Shown here: piece after piece, positions 49,149 to 58,172 of the stretch
Position numbering within the stretch: position 1 is the stretch's first letter
Layout of the letters: each line of letters opens with the position of its first letter
NCBI RefSeq assembly: GCF_015732155.1
Contig: NZ_WIQK01000001.1
Coordinates: forward strand, 1,002,001-1,066,000
Origin: Pectinatus sottacetonis
GTDB taxonomy: Bacteria; Bacillota; Negativicutes; Selenomonadales; Selenomonadaceae
Reading direction: 5' to 3'
DNA: 64,000 nt
Translations under genes and position numbers: made by a program
The notes under the pieces: model-generated
What the model was told of the DNA's origin: nothing
Seen by the model: only the letters and a program-made list of their open reading frames with translations
Databases searched by the model: none

Positions 49149-50105
49149 ATGGTAAATAATTCTACCCGACCACTTATCGAAGGCGCCATGCTTACGGCAA
49201 TAACTGTAATTATGGCTATAACGGGAACAGCACTGCCGATGTTTTTTTTCTTATTATATATTCTTCCTATTCCCATAAGCATAAATATTTTCCGCCATGG
49301 ACTACGCTGGGGATTTATTTCTATTGTTGTTTCCAGCTTGATTACGGGAAGTTTATTTGGCTTTTTTCCTGCACTGTCCGTTCTTATAACAACATCCTTT
49401 ACCAGTCCAGCACTTGGTATTGGTTTCCGCCACTTTTCACCTATAAAAAATCTTTTAATTGCAACAGCAACATCAATTATTTCTGTTGGCATACTGCTGA
49501 GTGCCAGTTCTCTGATAATGGACATCAATATATTCAGCAGTCTCGAAGCAACATTAACTACAGCTACTCAAACATCTATTAAAATGTACCAGGCCATGGG
49601 ATTATCACCAGCTGACATACAAATACAAACACAGCAAATACAAAATATCGTAAAGCTCATAATGCTTTCACTACCAGCCGGGATCATTTTATTTGCCATA
49701 TTTATCACTTTAATAAACTTTCTCTTAACACATCGTCTTTTAAAAAGAATTGATGCTACTGAATTACCCGGATTACCCCCCTTTGCCGAATGGCGTATGC
49801 CCATAATATTTTTATTTCTATTCGGTTTTTCTCTCGTAGGTATGTATTGGGGCAGTACACGCCATATAAATTTATTATATAATATCTCGTTTAATTTAAA
49901 TTATTTTTCTTCTATGTTTTGTCGTGTGCAAGGTTTATCTCTTTTATATTGCGGACTGCAGCATTTTAAGCTTGCTACTGTCCCCAAAATTATGATAATT
50001 ATCCTTGTTATATTTACTCCTTTTATGGAAATTATAATGTATGCGGGTTTATTTGATATGATTTTTGATTATAGAACTCGTTTTGCTAATTCTAAAAAGG
50101 ACTAG
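49149..50105 (+). CDS. DUF2232 (YybS-like) membrane protein
   Basis: 318 residues, with about eight membrane segments. The N-terminal RPLIEGAMLTAITVIMAI and the ALSVLITTSFTSPALGIG segments follow the YybS/DUF2232 pattern. The function is unknown. It precedes gdpP by 23 bases, the same order as yybS-yybT in Bacillus. A GAGAGGA site seven bases before the ATG supports the start. Confidence 0.85.
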   Translation: MVNNSTRPLIEGAMLTAITVIMAITGTALPMFFFLLYILPIPISINIFRHGLRWGFISIVVSSLITGSLFGFFPALSVLITTSFTSPALGIGFRHFSPIKNLLIATATSIISVGILLSASSLIMDINIFSSLEATLTTATQTSIKMYQAMGLSPADIQIQTQQIQNIVKLIMLSLPAGIILFAIFITLINFLLTHRLLKRIDATELPGLPPFAEWRMPIIFLFLFGFSLVGMYWGSTRHINLLYNISFNLNYFSSMFCRVQGLSLLYCGLQHFKLATVPKIMIIILVIFTPFMEIIMYAGLFDMIFDYRTRFANSKKD

Positions 50106-50128
50106 TAATTTAAGTAAGGAGTGTAATT

Positions 50129-52153
50129 ATGCCGCGCAAATTATCTTCATGGATAGACATTTGCATTACGTTGATTATTATTGCAGGCTTACTGCTGACT
50201 CTTTTGTGCTATAATATCTATTTAGCTGTTGCCGGATTACTGTTACTCATATGCCTGCTGCTATTTTTACGTGAACGCAATCAAGATAGACAAAAAGCTC
50301 TATCTGATTATTATCAAAATGTAATAAAAAATGTCAATGAGTTGTCAAATCTGGCTTTAGAGCAGCTTCCTCAGGTAATTCTTATTATTGATCATGACAG
50401 CCGCTTAGAATGGCATAATAATGAACTTGTCAAGTGGCTTGGTAAAGAACCTGAACTTGGTACTGTAATCCATGAATTCTGGCCCGAACTTAATTTAGAG
50501 CCCTTCTGGGGACAAACAGGTGAAACAATTTTCAGTAATAACAATAGATTTTATCTGCTTAAATATCGGCCAGTATCAACAAATACTGATTTAAACGGAC
50601 TCATGGCTCTTTATATAGTTGATGTTACGCAGCATGAGCAATTTAAGCGCTATACTGCTGCCCATATGATGTTGTTTGGCTATATACAAATAGATAATTA
50701 TGATGATGCTATGCAAGGATTAAGCGATGCCCAAAGAACATCTATATTATTTGAGGCCAACAGCATTCTTGATAAATGGGCTCAATCACTTAATGCTTTT
50801 CTCCGCCGTCTTGATGACGATCTGTACATCATTATGCTTGAACATTACACTTTAGAATTGGCAATGACTGACAAATTTGATGTACTTGATAAAATACGCA
50901 ATATGCGTGGTCCCAACAAATTCCCTATTACTCTAAGTATAAGTCTGGTTGAGGCACGTGAAAAAATGACCATGGAAGAACTTGGCGCGCTCGCCCAGTC
51001 AAATCTTGACCTAGTATTGGGCCGCGGTGGTGATCAGGTAGCAGTTAATATAAACGGCAAAGTAAAATTTTTTGGTGGAAAAACCAAAGCTATAGAAAAA
51101 CATACCCGCGTAAAATCTCGTGTAGTTGCCCATGCCATAAGTGAAATCATTGATAAATCTGATATCGTATTTGTCATGGGGCATCACAACGAGGATTTCG
51201 ACAGTCTTGGTGCCGCTATCGGTGTTGCGGCTATGGCTAAATTCATGAAAAAGGAAGTCCATATTATATTAAGTGATATGAATGAAGGCATCGATAAATT
51301 TGCTGAGCTGGTTAAAGACAGCCCTGAATATACCGGCTTGTTCATTACAGAAGATGAAGCAATGAATATGACAGCCATTAATCCTTCATTGTTTGTTGTT
51401 GATACACATATACCACATCTTGTCGCCGGACCACAGCTGCTGGATTATATAAAAAACACCGTCGTAATAGACCATCATCGCCGCTCAGAACATGTAATAG
51501 AAAATTCTCTTTTAATTTACATCGAGCCAGCCTCTTCTTCAACCAGTGAACTAGTTACAGAATTACTGATGTACTTTAATGATGATCCCATTATTTCCCG
51601 TATTGATGCCACTGCGCTATACGCCGGTATTATTGTGGATACAAAAAATTTCAATGTGCAAACAGGCGTCCGTACTTTTGATGCAGTCGCCTATCTGCGC
51701 CGTAATGGCGCAGATCCACAGTTAGTCAACCAGTTATTCAGAACAGATTATACAACTAATTTAGTCAAAGCTAAAGCCATATCAACCTCTACATTCTTTG
51801 AAGGTGGCCTATTAACTGCCGTATGCCCTAGCGAAGCGTCAAACATACAAATCCTTTCAGCACAAATAGCTGATTACCTTTTAAGTATTGATCAAGCGCG
51901 CATGAGTTTAGTTTTTTTTCATTTAGAACCAAATACAGTGGGAATATGTGCCAGATCGTTAGGCGAGCTCAATGTACAAGTCTTAATGGAAGCATTTGGC
52001 GGCGGCGGACATTTAAATGTCGCCGGTGCACAAATAAAAAATGGCAACCTTGAGGAAATAAAGAACAAAGCGGTAGAATTGGCAAAAAATATAATAAGAG
52101 AGGCTGATAATAATGAAAGTAATTCTCGGACAGGATCTGAAAAAAGTAGGTAA
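50129..52153 (+). CDS. gdpP: Cyclic-di-AMP phosphodiesterase GdpP
   Basis: 674 residues, normal. Two N-terminal membrane segments (about 12-50) are followed by a PAS-like domain (about 75-170), a degenerate GGDEF domain (about 175-300) and the DHH/DHHA1 phosphodiesterase part. That part has GHHNEDFDSLGA, VDTHIPHL and IDHHRRSE holding the metal ligands, and GGGGHLNVAGAQI at the C terminus. It hydrolyses c-di-AMP to pApA. Its 3' end overlaps rplI by 41 bases. Confidence 0.95.
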   Translation: MPRKLSSWIDICITLIIIAGLLLTLLCYNIYLAVAGLLLLICLLLFLRERNQDRQKALSDYYQNVIKNVNELSNLALEQLPQVILIIDHDSRLEWHNNELVKWLGKEPELGTVIHEFWPELNLEPFWGQTGETIFSNNNRFYLLKYRPVSTNTDLNGLMALYIVDVTQHEQFKRYTAAHMMLFGYIQIDNYDDAMQGLSDAQRTSILFEANSILDKWAQSLNAFLRRLDDDLYIIMLEHYTLELAMTDKFDVLDKIRNMRGPNKFPITLSISLVEAREKMTMEELGALAQSNLDLVLGRGGDQVAVNINGKVKFFGGKTKAIEKHTRVKSRVVAHAISEIIDKSDIVFVMGHHNEDFDSLGAAIGVAAMAKFMKKEVHIILSDMNEGIDKFAELVKDSPEYTGLFITEDEAMNMTAINPSLFVVDTHIPHLVAGPQLLDYIKNTVVIDHHRRSEHVIENSLLIYIEPASSSTSELVTELLMYFNDDPIISRIDATALYAGIIVDTKNFNVQTGVRTFDAVAYLRRNGADPQLVNQLFRTDYTTNLVKAKAISTSTFFEGGLLTAVCPSEASNIQILSAQIADYLLSIDQARMSLVFFHLEPNTVGICARSLGELNVQVLMEAFGGGGHLNVAGAQIKNGNLEEIKNKAVELAKNIIREADNNESNSRTGSEKSR

Positions 52154-52559
52154 AAAAGGAGACATTGTCGATGTTTCAGAAGGTTACGCACGTAATTTTC
52201 TTTTACCTAAAAATATTGCCATCGAAGCTAACAATAATAATATAAATGTTGCTAAAGCAAAAAAAGGTTCCCAGCAAAGAAAACAACAACAGGCAGTCGA
52301 TGAAGCCCGCTTAATGGCTGCGCAGCTAAAAAAAGTTGAAGTAAGTATTATTGTTCGCGTGGGCGAGGGCGGTAAATTATTTGGTTCAGTTACAGGAAAA
52401 GATATTGCCGATGCCCTAAAAAAAGATTTTAACATTGATATCGACAAACGAAAAATAGATTTAAAAAATGATATAAAAAGCATTGGTGATTACGAAGCCG
52501 TTATAAAAATTCATCCTAAAATAACCGCCAAAATAGCAGTTCATATTATTGCCGAATGA
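52113..52559 (+). CDS. rplI: 50S ribosomal protein L9
   Basis: 148 residues, standard L9. The N-terminal domain (MKVILGQDLKKVGKKGDIVDVSEGYARNFLLP) binds 23S rRNA; a connecting helix and the C-terminal domain (VGEGGKLFGSVTGKDIADAL) follow. The start lies within the end of gdpP, with a GAGAGG site in gdpP codons, so translation is coupled. A terminator follows. Confidence 0.98.
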   Translation: MKVILGQDLKKVGKKGDIVDVSEGYARNFLLPKNIAIEANNNNINVAKAKKGSQQRKQQQAVDEARLMAAQLKKVEVSIIVRVGEGGKLFGSVTGKDIADALKKDFNIDIDKRKIDLKNDIKSIGDYEAVIKIHPKITAKIAVHIIAE

Positions 52560-52570
52560 TAATCTCGCTT

Positions 52571-52611
52571 ACAAGATATCCGCTGTCAATTGATGAAAGC
52601 GGATATTTTTA
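52571..52611 (+). terminator. Terminator after rplI
   Basis: ATATCCGCT / AGCGGATAT hairpin with following T's. Confidence 0.75.
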
Positions 52612-52773
52612 TCTGCTTAAAACTATTTTTTTCCATAGCTTTGTTTAAAATTACTACCTAATAAACATACAGCCATACAGTAAATTTATTTATTGCTCCT
52701 TAATGGCGCATGGTATATTATAAAGCTAATCACCATATTGCAAACTATATAATATTTTCGTAAAGGAATTAAT

Positions 52774-54738
52774 ATGTCAATAAAAAGTTTTTTACAAAAA
52801 TACTTTCCTGGCAAAAATAATATGATTTTTGCTAGTAAGGATAATACAAATTCAGCAGCGGTACAACCGCTGTTAAATCACCTAGAAAAAGATGTTGATG
52901 CTGTTTATAATATTTTAGTCGATATTATTGGCTCCGAAAAGCTTGTCCTGAAAGCTGGTAAACTTGATGCTATTAAGCTCTTGCAATCCAAAAACCATAA
53001 TGAACGAGTTCTAGCACTACAAAAAATAGTCTATGAAGATCCCACTTTAGATGCCATTCCGTCTGACAAGGAAATACCTTCTATTTTGACTTCTATAACT
53101 GAAAGAATTGCCGATATAATTGCTAGACGTAATATGGAAGAAAAAATTGAAAAACGCATTACCGAAAAAATTGAAGAAAACCATCAGGATTATGTAGAAG
53201 ACATACGCATGCAGATACTGAAAGAAGAACAACCAGAAGAAGATTCTCCACAAGAGAAATCCAGACTAGAAAAGCTGGAAAAGCTAGAAAAAATAAACCT
53301 CACACAATCAGTAATGGAACTCCTGCGTCCTCAAGCACTTGATGAAATCATTGGTCAGGAACGTGCTGTACATGCTTTAAAAGCAAAACTATCATCTCCC
53401 TATCCACAGCACCTTATTTTATATGGACCTCCAGGAGTAGGTAAAACCACAGCAGCACGGCTCGTACTAAACGCCGCCTGTCAAGAAAAACATTCTCCCT
53501 TTAAAAAAGATGCCCCATTTATTGAAACAGATGGCACTACTCTGCGCTGGGACCCCCGCGACATGACCAATCCTCTTATGGGCTCTGTACATGACCCTAT
53601 ATATCAAGGAGCCCGGCGTGATCTTGCCGAAAGTGGTATTCCAGAACCAAAGCCCGGACTTGTAACCGATGCTCATGGGGGTATATTGTTCATTGATGAA
53701 ATAGGCGAAATGGATGAAATGCTGCAAAATAAATTATTAAAAGTGCTGGAAGATAAACGTGCTTATTTTGAATCTGCTTACTATGATCCATCTGATCCTG
53801 CTGTTCCCAAGTATGTGCGTAAATTATTTGATGAGGGAGCCCCAGCAGATTTTGTTCTTATAGGAGCCACTACTCGGGATGCCATGCATATTAATCCGGC
53901 ACTAAGATCACGCTGCGCCGAAATCTATTTTGAACCGCTTACACCAAAACACATCGAAACCATAGTAAAAAACGCCGCTAAAAAATTAAATGTTAATTTA
54001 GCTGACAATGTTTCACAAGTGATAAGTAAATACACTATTGAAGGCAGGAAAGCTATTAACATTCTTGCTGATGCTTATAGTCTTGCCTTGCAAAAATCTT
54101 CTGATGACAGCAATTTAACCATTACTTTAGCTGATATTTATGAAGTAGCCCAAGTCAGCCGACTTTCCCCCTTTATAATCAAAAAATCTTCTGACATTCC
54201 TCAGACAGGAAAAATATTTGGCCTTGGTGTTGCCGGATTTATTGGATCCGTCATTGAAATCGAAGCAATTGCTTTTGCTGCATCAAAAAAGGGACATGGC
54301 ACAGTGCGATTCAACGATACAGCTGGCAGTATGGCTAAAGATTCTGTTTTTAATGCCGCGGCCGTCGTCCGTAAAATAACAGGAAAAGATATCCATGATT
54401 ATGATATCCATATTAATGTCATCGGCGGAGGAAATATCGATGGCCCATCTGCCGGAACAGCTATAATGACAGCATTACTTTCTGCCATCACCGGGGAAAA
54501 AATACGCCAAGATACCGCCGTGACTGGTGAAATTTCAATTCAAGGCAATGTACGTCCGGTTGGCGGAGTATTTGAAAAAGCATATGGTGCAAGACAAGCC
54601 GGCATATTACGTTTAATAATTCCTAAGGAAAATGAAAAAGATATTCCTAAAGATCTTTTAGGTTTAAAAATATTTACAATAGAAACTGCCGAAGAAGCAT
54701 TACAGCAATTACTTGTTAAAGACTCACCCATACAATAA
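52774..54738 (+). CDS. LonC-type ATP-dependent protease
   Basis: 654 residues. A basic, partly coiled N-terminal region (about 1-185) replaces the usual Lon substrate domain. The AAA+ domain has Walker A GPPGVGKT at 218-225 and Walker B ILFIDE at 304-309. The Lon protease domain carries the Ser559-Lys602 dyad (DGPSAGTAIM; VGGVFEKAYGA). It matches the spore/LonC group of Firmicutes; LonA has a different N terminus. It degrades proteins in the cytoplasm. It lies 28 bases before dnaB on the same strand. The precise targets are unknown. Confidence 0.88.
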   Translation: MSIKSFLQKYFPGKNNMIFASKDNTNSAAVQPLLNHLEKDVDAVYNILVDIIGSEKLVLKAGKLDAIKLLQSKNHNERVLALQKIVYEDPTLDAIPSDKEIPSILTSITERIADIIARRNMEEKIEKRITEKIEENHQDYVEDIRMQILKEEQPEEDSPQEKSRLEKLEKLEKINLTQSVMELLRPQALDEIIGQERAVHALKAKLSSPYPQHLILYGPPGVGKTTAARLVLNAACQEKHSPFKKDAPFIETDGTTLRWDPRDMTNPLMGSVHDPIYQGARRDLAESGIPEPKPGLVTDAHGGILFIDEIGEMDEMLQNKLLKVLEDKRAYFESAYYDPSDPAVPKYVRKLFDEGAPADFVLIGATTRDAMHINPALRSRCAEIYFEPLTPKHIETIVKNAAKKLNVNLADNVSQVISKYTIEGRKAINILADAYSLALQKSSDDSNLTITLADIYEVAQVSRLSPFIIKKSSDIPQTGKIFGLGVAGFIGSVIEIEAIAFAASKKGHGTVRFNDTAGSMAKDSVFNAAAVVRKITGKDIHDYDIHINVIGGGNIDGPSAGTAIMTALLSAITGEKIRQDTAVTGEISIQGNVRPVGGVFEKAYGARQAGILRLIIPKENEKDIPKDLLGLKIFTIETAEEALQQLLVKDSPIQ

Positions 54739-54765
54739 TATTCATGCACAAAGGAGGTAGAATCA

Positions 54766-56115
54766 TTGAACGACCGAGTTCCCCCGCAAAACATTGAAGC
54801 CGAACAATCCGTACTAGGTGCTATGCTTATTTCACGCGATGCTATTGCTGAAGCTGCCCAGGTTTTACTTGATACCGACTTTTATCGTGAAGCCCACCGT
54901 ATAACTTTTGCAACCATGCTGGAAATATTTAATCGTAATGAGCCAGTGGACCTTATAACCGTCACTGAACAATTACGCAAATCCAATCAATTGGAAAAAG
55001 TAGGCGGTATTACTTTTTTAACAGCTTTAGCTAACAGTATTCCAACAGCAGCCAATATTTCTTACCATGCAAAGATTGTCAAAGAAAAATCTCAGCTGCG
55101 TTCTTTGATAAACACAGCAACAACTATTGCCGCCATGGGTTACGAAGATGATGAAGATGTTGATACTGTTCTTGATAAATCAGAAAAAATGATACTGGAT
55201 GTAGCTACTAACCGCACCGTAGGAGATTTCATTCCCATAAAAACAATTTTATTAGATACCTTCAGTAAAATCGAACAAATGCATGAAGCTAAAGGTGGTA
55301 TAACTGGTCTTTCCACAGGATTCAAAGACCTTGATAAATTAACTTCTGGTTTTCAAGCTTCCGATCTTATACTTGTCGCAGCCAGACCAAGTATGGGAAA
55401 AACAGCTTTTACATTGAATATTGCTACCCATGCCGCTGTCAGAAAAAAAGAATCAGTTGCTTTTTTTTCCTTAGAAATGTCCAAAGAACAATTGGTTCAG
55501 CGCATGCTTTGTTCGGAAGGTGCCATTGATTCACAGCGCATGCGTACCGGAGGATTACTGGACGATGACTGGCAACGGCTGATCAGTGCTGCCGACCGGT
55601 TATCATCAGCTCCCATTTTTATCGATGATACTCCTGGTATAACCATTATGGAACTACGTTCTAAAGCACGCCGTCTGAAATTAGAAAAGGGCTTATCCTT
55701 AATAATAATCGACTATTTACAACTTATGCAAGGACGTAATGCCGGCAAAAGTGATAACCGCCAGCAGGAAATCTCCGAAATATCGCGCTCTTTAAAAGCA
55801 CTGGCCCGTGAATTAAATGTTCCAGTAATCGCATTATCACAGTTAAGCCGCAGTGTTGAATCACGCCAAGTAAAAAAACCTATGCTCAGCGATTTACGTG
55901 AATCTGGTTCCCTCGAACAAGATGCTGATATTGTTATGTTTTTATATCGTGAAGACTACTATGATCCAGATACCGAAAATAAAAATATTACTGATGTTAT
56001 TATTGCCAAACACCGTAATGGTCCGGTTGATACAATTCAGCTATACTTTCAAAAAGAATTTACCCGGTTTGGTAATCTGGCACGGGAACAAGCTCCACCA
56101 CCGGTAATCGAGTAG
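54766..56115 (+). CDS. dnaB: Replicative DNA helicase DnaB
   Basis: 449 residues, normal length. It unwinds DNA ahead of the replication fork as a hexamer. An N-terminal domain (PPQNIEAEQSVLGAMLI) is followed by the RecA-like domain with Walker A ARPSMGKTAF, the SLEMSKEQLVQRM segment and IIDYLQLM, then ALSQLSRSVE and DADIVMFLYRE. The start is a TTG at 54766, eight bases after AAGGAGG. The stop codon lies exactly at the edge of a group II intron on the other strand, so the last residue may be altered. Confidence 0.96.
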   Translation: MNDRVPPQNIEAEQSVLGAMLISRDAIAEAAQVLLDTDFYREAHRITFATMLEIFNRNEPVDLITVTEQLRKSNQLEKVGGITFLTALANSIPTAANISYHAKIVKEKSQLRSLINTATTIAAMGYEDDEDVDTVLDKSEKMILDVATNRTVGDFIPIKTILLDTFSKIEQMHEAKGGITGLSTGFKDLDKLTSGFQASDLILVAARPSMGKTAFTLNIATHAAVRKKESVAFFSLEMSKEQLVQRMLCSEGAIDSQRMRTGGLLDDDWQRLISAADRLSSAPIFIDDTPGITIMELRSKARRLKLEKGLSLIIIDYLQLMQGRNAGKSDNRQQEISEISRSLKALARELNVPVIALSQLSRSVESRQVKKPMLSDLRESGSLEQDADIVMFLYREDYYDPDTENKNITDVIIAKHRNGPVDTIQLYFQKEFTRFGNLAREQAPPPVIE

Positions 56116-57984
56116 GAGGTCACTCATTAATTGAATGACCGACCTCTCACACCACCGTACTTACTGTTCAGTATACGGCGGTTCAATAATTTAACGTGAA
56201 TGAAACATCTCATATTTCTTGGCTATATTCATATAACCAAGCGACTCAAGATATTTATCTGTTAGTGTTTTGCCTAATATTGGACTGTTTGCGATGCGCC
56301 AGTACCCCAGTCTTGTATTGGCATACTCCCACGCCTTGCCTTTGTACAATCCTAATCGATTCAGATTTTTAAATCTCGCGGAAATTTTCTTCCACTGTTT
56401 CCACAGATACATTCTCAATCTACGCCTAATCCACTGGTTTAAATCTTGTATTCTGCTGCGCATATCGCTTATGGAAAAGTAATTAAGCCAGCCTATTGTA
56501 TAATTTTTTAATTCAAGCAAGATGCTTTCTATTGACCGGCCGCGACTGCGGCCGGTTATTTCTTTCACCTTTTGCTTGAATTTCCAGATTACATTTTGGT
56601 GTGGCCTGATTCCTATTTTCCCTACTACTTTGTGCAGAGAAAATCCTAAAAACTTTTCCCGCAATGGGCTGCCTATTTTACTTTTCTTCCGGTTGACTTT
56701 TAGTTTCAGTTTTCCTTCAAGATAGTTTATACAGCTCTCCATTACACGTTTTGCCGCTCTTGGCGTTTTTACATAGATGTTACAGTCATCGGCGTATCTT
56801 ACAAATTTATGTCCCCTGCTTTCTAGCAGTTTGTCAAATTTTGTAAGATAGATGTTAGACAGTAATGGTGACAGGTTTCCTCCCTGCGGCGTTCCTGCCA
56901 TTGTCGGGCTTATTATTCCGCCTTCCATTACTCCGCTCTTTAAATATTTTCGGATGAGTGCTATTGCGCGCTCATCCTGTATTTCTTCTCGGAGCATGTT
57001 TATGAGCATGTCATGATTTACCGTGTCAAAGTACTGTGCAAGGTCAAGGTCCACTATTTTAGTGTATCCTTCTTTATAATAGGCTTCCGCCTGTTTTATG
57101 GCCAGGTGCGCACTCTTTCCCGGTCTGAATCCATAACTGTTGTCTGAGAATGTCTGTTCGAAAATTGGCTGTAGTACCTGCATTATTGCTTGTTGTATTA
57201 CTCTGTCCAGTACTGTTGGTATGCCAAGCTTTCTTTTCCCTCCGTCTAGCTTAGGTATTTCTACCCGCCGTACCGGCTGTGGTTTATATTTCCCGTTCTT
57301 TAGCGATTCAAGGAATTCTTCCTTATGTTCTTTTAACCATCCGTACATTTCGTCAACTTTCATGCCATCTACTCCGGCTGCGCCTTTCTTTCGCTTTACC
57401 CTGAGATAGGCTTCATTGAGATTTGCCGGACTTAGGATTATTTCTAACAGGTTCACACGGTTCTTTGTTGCAGTTCCCAGCGATGTCATGCTCTGCGCTC
57501 CCTTGCTACTATCTGTTTCCAACATACCCTTACAAGGGCAGTCCATTTTATTGGTTTTCTGCTTTCTTTGCATGACTTCTCCTCCCTCTGCCCAAGAACG
57601 CTATTATTGTTCGGTCCTTCCTGGATTTCTTCCAGTACTATGACCTCAGCTGACTTCTCACGATAAATCTTATTTCAACCATGTTTCAATTTTATTTCTG
57701 CATGTCCGCGAGACCTCCCCGGGTAAGAACGCAGTCTTTCTCTCCATCCATCTGCCACATTTACAGGATTGGCCTCGAATAGTTTTGGGCTTTGGTTTGT
57801 CTAGCAACCTTACCCGGTTACTCCTGCCTTATATGTGATTTCTGTTCGTCAGACCAGAGATTTGCCGCTGGCTTCCTTTAGATTCCACCTCGCGATGGAC
57901 ACCCTTGCCTTAAGCTATGTGCTTGGCACTATTAACCTGCACTCGGGACTTTCACCCGTTAGACTGCGCCCATGCCGGGCACAC
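56112..57984 (-). mobile_element. Group II intron inserted antisense at the dnaB stop codon
   Basis: The 5' end on the minus strand is GTGTGCCCGGCATGGGCGCA at 57984, the expected GUGYG start, with conserved domain I sequence through GTGAAAGTCCCGAG. Domain V (AACCGCCGTATAC...GTACGGTGGT) lies at about 56190-56152 and domain VI (GAGGTC...GACCTC) at about 56147-56117. The 3' end is ambiguous by a few bases at 56112-56115; an AC end puts it at 56112. The intron stands directly after a terminator hairpin (57988-58022), a site preference known for some group IIC introns. About 1.87 kb, apparently full length. Confidence 0.9.
56191..57573 (-). CDS. ltrA: Group II intron reverse transcriptase/maturase
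   Basis: 460 residues. The reverse transcriptase blocks include GAAGVDG, YGFRPGKSAHLAI, DLDLAQYFDTVNHDML, TPQGGNLSPLLSNIYL and the catalytic YADD at residues 260-263. The C-terminal domain X (WLNYFSISD... ) is the maturase part. No HNH endonuclease zinc domain follows, so it is an endonuclease-less type that would use nicked or single-stranded DNA at replication forks. GGAGGAG lies just before the ATG. The frame is intact, so the element may be active. Confidence 0.93.
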   Translation of the reverse strand: MQRKQKTNKMDCPCKGMLETDSSKGAQSMTSLGTATKNRVNLLEIILSPANLNEAYLRVKRKKGAAGVDGMKVDEMYGWLKEHKEEFLESLKNGKYKPQPVRRVEIPKLDGGKRKLGIPTVLDRVIQQAIMQVLQPIFEQTFSDNSYGFRPGKSAHLAIKQAEAYYKEGYTKIVDLDLAQYFDTVNHDMLINMLREEIQDERAIALIRKYLKSGVMEGGIISPTMAGTPQGGNLSPLLSNIYLTKFDKLLESRGHKFVRYADDCNIYVKTPRAAKRVMESCINYLEGKLKLKVNRKKSKIGSPLREKFLGFSLHKVVGKIGIRPHQNVIWKFKQKVKEITGRSRGRSIESILLELKNYTIGWLNYFSISDMRSRIQDLNQWIRRRLRMYLWKQWKKISARFKNLNRLGLYKGKAWEYANTRLGYWRIANSPILGKTLTDKYLESLGYMNIAKKYEMFHSR

Positions 57985-57987
57985 TAG

Positions 57988-58022
57988 AAAAAAGGCTTTT
58001 CTTTTAAAAGAAAAGCCTTTTT
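57988..58022 (+). terminator. Intrinsic terminator, probably once that of dnaB
   Basis: AAAAAGGCTTTTC / GAAAAGCCTTTTT hairpin with T's on both strands. Removing the intron would put this hairpin right after the dnaB stop codon. It is also the 5' exon of the minus-strand intron. Confidence 0.8.
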
Positions 58023-58034
58023 GTTTTTAATAAT

Positions 58035-58078
58035 AATAAGTTTTGAAAAAAACAAAAATTTCTTTTTCAAAACTTATT
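58035..58078. repeat. Perfect 16-base inverted repeat
   Basis: AATAAGTTTTGAAAAA (58035-58050) and its complement (58063-58078). It abuts the -35 box of the next promoter and has no clear role. Confidence 0.6.
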
Positions 58079-58166
58079 GACAAAAAACACTTATGTAATT
58101 AAAATTAATAATCGCAAGGACTTATTATCTTACTTATCCCTTAACTTCTTTGGTTAAGGGTTTTTT
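58077..58166 (+). ncRNA. Possible small RNA: promoter closely followed by a terminator
   Basis: TTGACA (58077-58082), 17-base spacer, TAAAAT (58100-58105), then a terminator hairpin CCCTTAAC / GTTAAGGG (58138-58160) with six T. The transcript would run from about 58112 to 58166, roughly 55 bases, with no ATG and no ribosome site. It lies antisense to the region just past the stop of the DeoR-type gene. It could also be the terminator of that gene with a chance promoter. Confidence 0.4.
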
Positions 58167-58172
58167 CTTTAC

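Noticed and set aside
49013-49528. Minus-strand frame of 171 codons over the DUF2232 gene.
   Set aside because: It overlaps the promoter and the well-supported DUF2232 gene and has no family features.
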